NCBI GenBank assembly: GCA_964461265.1
Contig: CAYWTS010000056.1
Location: 1 to 10,692, forward strand
Length of the DNA stretch: 10,692 nucleotides
Source of the DNA: CAYWTS01 sp964461265
GTDB taxonomy: Bacteria; Bacteroidota; Ignavibacteria; Tepidaquicellales; OLB5
Direction of reading: 5' to 3'
Below are positions 1 through 5,638 of the stretch, piece after piece; position 1 is the stretch's first letter; each line of letters begins with the position of its first letter. A program made the position numbers and the translations under genes. The notes below the pieces were generated by a model. The model was not told the origin of the DNA and searched no databases. It saw nothing but the letters and a program-made list of their open reading frames with translations.

Positions 1-85
1 TTTTATAAAATGATAACAAACGAATATAACGAGACACGAAGGATGGTATTAATTAAGTAAAATTCAAAAACAAAAGTAATACATC

Positions 86-91
86 AGGAGG
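86..91 (+). promoter_or_regulatory. Shine-Dalgarno sequence of the first T9SS cargo gene
   Basis: A perfect AGGAGG lies 5 bases before the ATG at 97, which settles that start. It is the only strong Shine-Dalgarno sequence at any start in this window; the others are preceded by A/T-rich sequence, as is common in Bacteroidota. The remaining bases 1-85 are AT-rich and contain no TAnnTTTG element, so the promoter is of another type or lies left of the window. Confidence 0.8.
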
Positions 92-96
92 AAGAT

Positions 97-2238
97 ATGA
101 AGAAAATTATTCTGCTGTTCAGCATTTGTTTATTAAACCAGATGGTTTTATGTCAATGTACACAGATTGATACGGTAAATATGCCACCCACGCCATTCTA
201 TGATGGCTGTCTATACTTTGACGGCTCTTATGATTTCGCTCGAAGCAGACATCTGGATGTATTGGATTTTCTTTATCCGGTTACAACAAGCTTTGATATA
301 TGGTTTGAATTAAAACTGATCCGATTAAATTCACCTCAATTTATTATGGGACAATATTACCCTGGTTGGTATTTAGGATATTATTTTAATAGGCCTGATT
401 CTTTGTGTTTTTACATCAGTAATAACAGCAACAATAATTCAGTTATTCAGCTATGCAGAATCAGTGATACGAATTGGCACAGTTACAAAATCAAATTTAA
501 TAAAATAGATTCTACACTCCAGACATTTGTTGACGATTCATTAATTACAACAAGGTATCGTTACTACTGGTCGTATACTCCAACTACTAACTATGCTTTT
601 TCTTTAGGGAATATCAGTTTGCAGAATACTTATGGTCCAAATTCTATTTCAGCGAATCCACTTTATTACTTAAAAGGTTATCTTGATAATATATTTATTA
701 AAAGAAACAACATTCAATATATCAATTATGATTTTGATGAAGGTGTTGGTCAGGTAATAAGAGATTCGGCAAGTTATTTCATTCATGACCGAACTTATCC
801 TGGTGAAATGTATTCACCTGTAACGTATCACATGCAATTGGGATATGGTCCTGCACCTGATTCCTGTGACCCGAAGTGGATTACAAATAATCAAAGAAAA
901 AATATAACAAGATACTCACAATTAGGTACAAGTATTTCAAGATGGAATTATGGTGAGTCATTTTGTCTTGGCATGACGGTATGGGATAATAAATTATTTG
1001 TCGGAGGTGTATTTGATAAAATAGGTTATGACACTGCAAGATATATTGCACAATGGTATGGAAACAATTGGAGTCCATTAGGGCAGGGTTTAAATCATGA
1101 ACCGGTTTATCTTTTAACTTACAATAATAGTGTTATTGCAACTGGACATTTTGACAGTATTTATCATGGTGAAAGAGTTAACTATATTGCGAAATGGAAT
1201 GGCAATACTTGGAGCGGCCTTGGTTCTGGGCTTGATTTATATGGATATGTAGCATGCGAGTACCGGGGTGATTTAATTGTTGGTGGTCCTTTCAGTTATG
1301 CAGGTGGTGTACCCTGCAAGAGGATTGCTAAATGGGATGGTTCAAATTGGTTTGCACTTGGTGGAGGAGTTACAGGGTATGGGTCGGTTGTTTATGCATT
1401 AGCGGTATATAATGATGAGTTATATGTTGGTGGTGTTTTTACAGGTGCAGGAGGAATATCCGCTAATTGTATCGCAAAATGGGATGGGACGAATTGGAGT
1501 AGCGTGGGAACAGGAATTGAAAATGCTAATGGTACTTTAGCTGTGTTGTACGTTTATGATAATAAGCTTTGGGCAGGCGGGCATTTCGGAAAAATGAACG
1601 GAATGGTTGTTAATGGAATTTGCACGTACGATGGTACAAACTGGAATTCTGTAGGGGGTGGAGTTAGTGGATTGAGTGCGTATACTCATAAAGGATACGT
1701 TACTGATATTGTTTCGCTTGGTGGTGATGTTTATGTAGCTGGTTCATTCACAAGAATGGATAATAAACTTTGTAACCAAATAGCACGATGGAATGGAACT
1801 AATTGGTGCCCTCTAGATTATGGGGTTGATTTAAGAGTTGAAGAACTTGAAATATTTAATAACCGGGTAATTATCTGCGGAGACTTATATAGTGCTGATG
1901 GAATTTTTACCTCAAACGTTGCACAGTATGAACCTGAATTTATTACATTATTGAATTATCACAAGGGCATCATAAGTAATTTCTCGCTTTTGCAGAACTA
2001 TCCTAATCCTTTCAACCCAACTACTTATATAAAATTTGACCTGCCTCAACAATCATATGTCAAGCTCATAATTTATGATATGCTTGGCAGGGAGATTGAA
2101 ACGCTTGTAAACGAAAAACTAAATGCTGGTAGTTATTCATATGATTGGAATGGCGATAAATTTGCAAGCGGGGTATACTTTTATAAATTAATTGCTGGGG
2201 ATTTTGTAGAAACAAGAAAGATGGTTTTAATTAAATAA
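97..2238 (+). CDS. Exported T9SS cargo protein with LamG-like domain and kelch-like repeats
   Basis: A 713-residue secreted or surface-anchored protein. Residues 1-19 form a signal peptide (MKK, then a hydrophobic core ending VLC before Gln20). Residues of about 35-215 resemble a LamG/concanavalin A-like jelly roll: 'LYFDGS' opens it, 'NWHSYKIKF' is central, 'GYLDNIFI' closes it, followed by 'YDFDEGVGQVIRDSA'. From about 317 to 610 there are six kelch-like blades. Residues 629-713 are a T9SS type A sorting domain (LLQNYPNPFNPTTYIKF, YDMLGREIETL, ASGVYFYK, final KMVLIK). By family knowledge, such proteins cross the outer membrane through T9SS, which normally removes the sorting domain and anchors or releases the cargo. 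No catalytic motif is evident, so binding, adhesion or an unknown role is inferred. The gene is followed by a REPIN-like element and a terminator and appears to stand alone. The ligand is unknown. Confidence 0.9.
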   Translation: MKKIILLFSICLLNQMVLCQCTQIDTVNMPPTPFYDGCLYFDGSYDFARSRHLDVLDFLYPVTTSFDIWFELKLIRLNSPQFIMGQYYPGWYLGYYFNRPDSLCFYISNNSNNNSVIQLCRISDTNWHSYKIKFNKIDSTLQTFVDDSLITTRYRYYWSYTPTTNYAFSLGNISLQNTYGPNSISANPLYYLKGYLDNIFIKRNNIQYINYDFDEGVGQVIRDSASYFIHDRTYPGEMYSPVTYHMQLGYGPAPDSCDPKWITNNQRKNITRYSQLGTSISRWNYGESFCLGMTVWDNKLFVGGVFDKIGYDTARYIAQWYGNNWSPLGQGLNHEPVYLLTYNNSVIATGHFDSIYHGERVNYIAKWNGNTWSGLGSGLDLYGYVACEYRGDLIVGGPFSYAGGVPCKRIAKWDGSNWFALGGGVTGYGSVVYALAVYNDELYVGGVFTGAGGISANCIAKWDGTNWSSVGTGIENANGTLAVLYVYDNKLWAGGHFGKMNGMVVNGICTYDGTNWNSVGGGVSGLSAYTHKGYVTDIVSLGGDVYVAGSFTRMDNKLCNQIARWNGTNWCPLDYGVDLRVEELEIFNNRVIICGDLYSADGIFTSNVAQYEPEFITLLNYHKGIISNFSLLQNYPNPFNPTTYIKFDLPQQSYVKLIIYDMLGREIETLVNEKLNAGSYSYDWNGDKFASGVYFYKLIAGDFVETRKMVLIK
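1045..1920 (+). repeat. Six tandem kelch-like 'IAxWxGxxW' protein repeats
   Basis: Six degenerate repeats of 46-54 residues begin at residues 317, 364, 410, 459, 508 and 562 of the first T9SS protein. The core is IA-K-W-(D/N)-G-x-x-W-x-x-(L/V)-G-x-G(V/L), followed by a strand such as 'ELYVGGVFTGAGG' or 'DVYVAGSFTRM'. The fifth copy is altered to 'ICTYDGTNW'. The DNA also repeats (aaatgg-atgg- and -aattgg-like segments), but the copies have diverged. Six blades of this length fit a six-bladed beta-propeller, which is an inference from repeat number and strand pattern. Confidence 0.8.
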
Positions 2239-2306
2239 CGACATTTGTCGTCCCAAAACAACAAGGAATATTATCTTTGTTAAAGAAAGGAGACGACAAA
2301 TGTCGT
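2238..2306. repeat. REPIN-like inverted pair of palindromes
   Basis: A 15-base arm at 2238-2252 (ACGACATTTGTCGTC) is repeated as an exact reverse complement at 2292-2306. Each arm is itself a palindrome (ACGACA-nn-TGTCGT). A shorter inner stem pairs 2260-2264 (AACAA) with 2277-2281 (TTGTT). The right arm is preceded by GGAG (2289-2292, sharing a base with the arm), and the left arm, read from the other strand, by GGG. REP sequences are typically a short G-rich tetranucleotide (GTAG or GGAG) followed by a palindrome, and REPINs are two REPs in inverted orientation. The element begins on the last base of the upstream stop codon. It could alternatively be only a long transcript-end hairpin. Confidence 0.6.
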
Positions 2307-2342
2307 AATACTAAGTGATTAATGAAAATATAATTATTTTAA

Positions 2343-2374
2343 AAAAGCAGGTTAATTAAAAATAACCTGCTTTT
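2343..2374 (+). terminator. Intrinsic terminator after the first T9SS gene
   Basis: A perfect 12-bp stem (AAAAGCAGGTTA at 2343-2354 with TAACCTGCTTTT at 2363-2374) encloses an 8-base AT-rich loop. The GC core is GCAGG/CCTGC and the stem ends in a T run. Because A residues precede it, it could also work on the other strand, but there is no minus-strand gene to its right that would need it. It separates the T9SS gene from the eno promoter. Confidence 0.85.
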
Positions 2375-2396
2375 CAATTGATAAGACAAACCCTTT

Positions 2397-2445
2397 AAAA
2401 AAAATGTGTTTTTTAAGCATTTTTTTAGCAAGGCACTGATTTTTT
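2397..2445. promoter_or_regulatory. Phased A/T-tracts upstream of the eno promoter
   Basis: Four runs of A or T of at least six bases lie at 2397-2404, 2409-2414, 2420-2426 and 2440-2445. Their centres are about 11, 11.5 and 19.5 bases apart, close to one, one and two helical turns. Phased A-tracts of this kind bend DNA, and AT-rich sequence just upstream of a promoter can act as an UP element. The block ends 2 bases before the -33 element. 2398-2406 and 2418-2426 can also pair as a weak A/T-only stem. The function is inferred. Confidence 0.4.
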
Positions 2446-2447
2446 CA

Positions 2448-2478
2448 TTGTTTTCGCAATCCAGTAAATTTATATTTA
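2448..2478 (+). promoter_or_regulatory. Bacteroidota-type promoter of eno-queA-ispD
   Basis: TTG at 2448-2450 is followed, after a 20-base spacer, by TATATTTA at 2471-2478, a 7-of-8 match to the TAnnTTTG -7 element. Transcription would start near 2484-2487 and give a leader of about 25 bases before the eno ATG at 2509. The same TTG-N20-TAnnTTTA layout is found upstream of the minus-strand T9SS gene. No Shine-Dalgarno sequence lies before the eno ATG. Confidence 0.6.
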
Positions 2479-2508
2479 TACTTTATTTTTAACCCCAAAT
2501 CTTAAAAA

Positions 2509-3795
2509 ATGCCCAAAATAACACAGATTAAAGCACGTGAAATCCTTGATTCACGCGGAAATCCCACTATAGAAGTAGATGTTTTACTTGAAGATGGGAG
2601 CCTGGGAAGGGCTGCCATTCCCTCCGGTGCTTCTACCGGCCAAAAGGAAGCTGTTGAGCTGAGAGACGGCGATAAAAAACGATATAACGGCAAAGGAGTT
2701 TTAAAAGCTGTTGCAAATGTTAATGATACTATAAGCCATGCACTGATTGATATGGAATCGCTTGACCAGGCAAGAATTGACTCGGTATTAATAGAAATAG
2801 ACGGAACGAAAAATAAAGCACATATGGGTGCAAATGCTACGCTTGGTGTTTCTCTTGCTGCAGCAAAAGCAAATGCAAACCATCTTAAAATTCCGCTTTA
2901 CAGGTATATAGGCGGAAGCAATGCCAAAACGCTTCCCGTTCCCCAAATGAACATACTTAATGGGGGGAGGCATGCAGATAATAATGTTGATTTCCAGGAG
3001 TTCATGATTGTTCCGGCAGGCGCAAAAAGATTTTCGGAAGCACTGAGGATGGGTGCAGAAGTATTCCATTCATTAAAAGGCGTACTGAAGAAGAAAAATT
3101 ACAATACAGGCATCGGTGATGAAGGCGGATTTGCACCGAACCTTAAATCGAACGAGGAAGCAATCGAAGTTATTTTAGAGGCAATCGTTTCAGCAGGTTA
3201 CAAACCGGGGAAAGATGTTTATCTTGCATTCGATATTGCCTCCAGCGAGATGTATAATAAGGGGAAGTATGAATTTTTTAAATCGGGGCAGAAGGCAAAA
3301 TCACCGGACGAAATGGTAGCATTGTATGAAAAACTTGTGAAAGATTATCCTGTTGTGTCAATAGAAGACGGCATGAGTGAAGAAGACTGGAACGGCTGGA
3401 AAAAGATGACTGATAAGCTTGGCAGTTCAATACAGATTGTTGGTGATGATATTTTCGTAACAAACAAGGAAATATTGAAGAAGGGTATAGATATAGGTGT
3501 GGCAAATTCGATTTTGATAAAACTTAACCAGATAGGTACACTAACGGAAACGCTTGATACAATTGAGCTTGCCAAAACAAACGGCTATACAAATGTTATC
3601 AGCCACCGCAGCGGTGAAACGGAAGATGTAACAATGGCTGACCTTGCAGTGGCAACAAATGCAGGACAGATTAAAACAGGCTCGCTTTGCAGAACAGACC
3701 GCAATTCAAAGTATAACCAGCTGCTGAGAATAGAAGAGGAATTAGGAGATAGTGCGGTGTTCCCGGGGAAGCAGATTTTCAAAGCATTAAACTAA
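2509..3795 (+). CDS. eno: Enolase (phosphopyruvate hydratase)
   Basis: This cytoplasmic glycolytic enzyme interconverts 2-phosphoglycerate and phosphoenolpyruvate with Mg2+. At 428 residues it has the usual bacterial length and starts with the typical 'ITQIKAREILDSRGNPTIEV'. The active site is complete: the loop SGASTG near residue 40, general acid Glu205 in GDEGG, metal ligands Asp242 (FDIAS), Glu286 (SIEDG) and Asp313 (GDDIF), catalytic Lys338 in the signature ILIKLNQIGTLTET, and SHRSGETED downstream. These sit 4 residues before their E. coli counterparts. It is the first gene of an apparent operon, with queA starting 13 bases after its stop codon. The upstream promoter and phased A-tracts fit high constitutive expression. 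No anomalies were seen. Confidence 0.98.
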   Translation: MPKITQIKAREILDSRGNPTIEVDVLLEDGSLGRAAIPSGASTGQKEAVELRDGDKKRYNGKGVLKAVANVNDTISHALIDMESLDQARIDSVLIEIDGTKNKAHMGANATLGVSLAAAKANANHLKIPLYRYIGGSNAKTLPVPQMNILNGGRHADNNVDFQEFMIVPAGAKRFSEALRMGAEVFHSLKGVLKKKNYNTGIGDEGGFAPNLKSNEEAIEVILEAIVSAGYKPGKDVYLAFDIASSEMYNKGKYEFFKSGQKAKSPDEMVALYEKLVKDYPVVSIEDGMSEEDWNGWKKMTDKLGSSIQIVGDDIFVTNKEILKKGIDIGVANSILIKLNQIGTLTETLDTIELAKTNGYTNVISHRSGETEDVTMADLAVATNAGQIKTGSLCRTDRNSKYNQLLRIEEELGDSAVFPGKQIFKALN

Positions 3796-3808
3796 ACAAA
3801 ACATATAA

Positions 3809-4843
3809 ATGAAGTCAACCGATTTTAAGTATTCAGTTCCTAAAAATCTTATAGCCCAGAATATAAAGTTTCCAAGGGATGACTGCAAGATGATGGTTCT
3901 TAACAGGAAGGATAAGGCTATTGAAACAAAAAAGTTCAGAGATGTTATCGATTATATGGATGAAGGCGATACGCTTGTAATTAATGATTCAAAAGTATTT
4001 GCAGCACGCCTGTTCGGACTAAAAGAAAAGACCAACGCCAAGATTGAAGTATTTCTTCTTAGACAGCTAAGTACCAGTGAGAATATCTGGGATGTTCTTG
4101 TTGACCCTGCAAGAAAAGTAAGAATAGGAAACAGGATATTCCTGACCAAAAACCTTTATTGTGAGGTTATCGATAATACTACTTCGAGGGGAAGGATAGT
4201 ACGCTTTAATTACAGGGGTGATTTCCAGAAATATATAGAAAAGCTGGGAAGAATGCCGCTTCCTCCTTATGTTAAAAGACAGCCAACCGATGCCGACAGA
4301 GAAAACTACCAGACTATTTTTGCTGAAAATATCGGTTCGGTGGCAGCGCCTGCTACGGGTATGCATTTTACTAAAGAACTTGTCAGGAAGATCGAGAAAA
4401 AAGGTGTAAATGTTGTTCCTTTAACCCTGCATGTTGGGCTTGGAACTTTCAGGCAGGTCGAAGTTGAAGACCTGACGAAGCATAGGATGGATTCCGAATT
4501 CTTTAACATACCAGACCACACAGCCTCCGTAATAAACCGGACAATAGACGACAGAAAGAAAATAATTTCAGCGGGAACATCTGTAGCCCGAGTGCTTGAA
4601 GCAAACACAGCTGCGGGGCGATATATACGCTCGGGCTCGGGATGGACCGATAAATTTATTTATCCCCCTCAAACTTTAAAGGTTGTCGATAAGCTTATAA
4701 CAAACTTTCACCAGTCGCAATCCACACTGCTTATGCTGATATGTGCCTTTGCAGATAAAGATTTTGTTTTTAAAGCTTATAAAAAAGCAATGAAGGAAAA
4801 ATACCGGTTTTTTGCCTTCGGTGATACAATGTTAATAATTTAA
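3809..4843 (+). CDS. queA: S-adenosylmethionine:tRNA ribosyltransferase-isomerase
   Basis: QueA transfers and isomerises the ribosyl group of S-adenosylmethionine onto preQ1 at the wobble position of tRNA(Asp, Asn, His, Tyr), forming epoxyqueuosine. The 344 residues are close to the usual length. Family segments occur in order: 'VINDSKVFAARLFG' (57-70), 'MPLPPYVKR' (149-157), 'DRENYQTIFAENIGSVAAP' (163-181), 'LHVGLGTFRQVEVE' (207-220), 'ITNFH...STLLML' (297-310) and the C-terminal 'FFAFGDTMLI'. Some motifs differ from the familiar E. coli-like form: PATGMHFT instead of PTAGLHFT, HRMDSE instead of HxMHxE, and NFHQSQST instead of NFHLPKST. The reading frame is intact. There is no Shine-Dalgarno sequence; the gene sits 13 bases after eno and 4 bases before ispD, so co-transcription is likely. 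Confidence 0.95.
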   Translation: MKSTDFKYSVPKNLIAQNIKFPRDDCKMMVLNRKDKAIETKKFRDVIDYMDEGDTLVINDSKVFAARLFGLKEKTNAKIEVFLLRQLSTSENIWDVLVDPARKVRIGNRIFLTKNLYCEVIDNTTSRGRIVRFNYRGDFQKYIEKLGRMPLPPYVKRQPTDADRENYQTIFAENIGSVAAPATGMHFTKELVRKIEKKGVNVVPLTLHVGLGTFRQVEVEDLTKHRMDSEFFNIPDHTASVINRTIDDRKKIISAGTSVARVLEANTAAGRYIRSGSGWTDKFIYPPQTLKVVDKLITNFHQSQSTLLMLICAFADKDFVFKAYKKAMKEKYRFFAFGDTMLII

Positions 4844-4847
4844 TGTA

Positions 4848-5534
4848 ATGAGCGTTTATGCAATTGTAACTGCGGGCGGTTCGGGAACAAGGTTCAGAAG
4901 GCTGAGCAGAACCAAAATACCAAAGCAATTTGTACTTCTTAATAATGAACCTGTAATTGTCCATTCGCTGCTTGTGTTTCAGAAGTCGAAGCTTATAGAC
5001 GGTATAATAATTTCTTCAGAGAAACAACACTTCGATAGCCTTCGCCAGCTTGCAGCAAAATATAACATAACAAAGCTCATATGCCTCACAGAGGGCGGTA
5101 AAACACGTTTCCTTTCAGTAAAAAATGCATTTGCTTTTATTAAAGGTTCGGGCAAAGATCTGGTTTTAGTACACGATGCAGTACGCCCGAATATTGATAT
5201 AAAGTTTATTAAAAGCCTTATAGATTCAGCCCGTAAATTTAATTGCGTGATACCGGCTTTGCCGCTTAGCGAAACCGTTAAAAAATCTATAAGGGGATTC
5301 GTAGAAAATACAATTGACCGCAGGAACCTGTTTGCAATACAAACGCCGCAGTGTTTCAATTATTTGATTCTTTACAACGCTTATAAAAAGTTCCCGAACG
5401 ATATTGGATTTACCGATGAGGCAGCTTTAGTGGAAAGAGCCGGCTATAAAGTTAAGATCATCCCTGGAAAAACAGGTAATGTAAAAATTACAGTTCCTGA
5501 AGACCTGTCGTTCCTGAAGAAAATTATGAAGTAA
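4848..5534 (+). CDS. ispD: 2-C-methyl-D-erythritol 4-phosphate cytidylyltransferase
   Basis: IspD couples CTP to 2-C-methyl-D-erythritol 4-phosphate in the third step of the non-mevalonate (MEP) isoprenoid pathway. The 228 residues match the family size. Visible motifs are the nucleotide-binding loop 'VTAGGSGTRF' (7-16), 'PKQFVLLNNEPVIVHSL' (25-41), 'VHDAVRP' (108-114, with the metal-binding Asp110), 'IQTPQCF' (164-170), 'FTDEAALVE' (188-196) and 'GNVKITVPEDL' (210-220, with Lys213 at the place of the E. coli catalytic lysine). The ATG lies 4 bases after the queA stop, with no Shine-Dalgarno sequence, which suggests translational coupling. It implies the organism makes isoprenoids by the MEP route. 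The gene is last in its operon and is followed by a hairpin. Confidence 0.95.
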   Translation: MSVYAIVTAGGSGTRFRRLSRTKIPKQFVLLNNEPVIVHSLLVFQKSKLIDGIIISSEKQHFDSLRQLAAKYNITKLICLTEGGKTRFLSVKNAFAFIKGSGKDLVLVHDAVRPNIDIKFIKSLIDSARKFNCVIPALPLSETVKKSIRGFVENTIDRRNLFAIQTPQCFNYLILYNAYKKFPNDIGFTDEAALVERAGYKVKIIPGKTGNVKITVPEDLSFLKKIMK

Positions 5535-5546
5535 ACACGAATTTAT

Positions 5547-5577
5547 ACTACAAAAGTTCAAAAACTTCTGTAGTTTA
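5547..5577 (+). terminator. Hairpin terminator after ispD
   Basis: ACTACAAAAGTT (5547-5558) pairs with AACTTCTGTAGT (5563-5574) with one A-C mismatch and a 4-base CAAA loop. It is followed by a short TT run, then ATTG. The stem is rather AT-rich, so it is a moderate terminator for the eno-queA-ispD transcript. It lies 12 bases after the ispD stop codon. Confidence 0.6.
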
Positions 5578-5593
5578 TTGTGCTAAATAATAA

Positions 5594-5624
5594 GGGCGAA
5601 GACTCAGCTTCGCCCCTACTTTTT
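5594..5624. terminator. GC-rich hairpin between convergent operons, REP-like
   Basis: GGGCGAAG (5594-5601) and CTTCGCCC (5608-5615) form a perfect 8-bp stem around a 6-base loop. The plus strand then reads CTAC and five T (5620-5624). On the minus strand the stem is followed by TTATTATTTAG. It can therefore stop both the ispD transcript and the minus-strand T9SS transcript that ends at 5639. Read on the minus strand the unit is GTAG plus a palindrome, the classic form of a REP sequence. Confidence 0.65.
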
Positions 5625-5638
5625 ACTGTTTGATGTTG

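Noticed and set aside
2284..2308. Shine-Dalgarno-like AAAGGAG followed by a two-codon ORF (ATG TCG TAA)
   Set aside because: The ATG and TAA come from the right palindromic arm and its flank; a two-codon frame is not supported as a gene.
4979..5359. 126-codon open frame on the minus strand
   Set aside because: It is antisense to ispD, whose catalytic motifs are complete; no independent start signal or family is visible.
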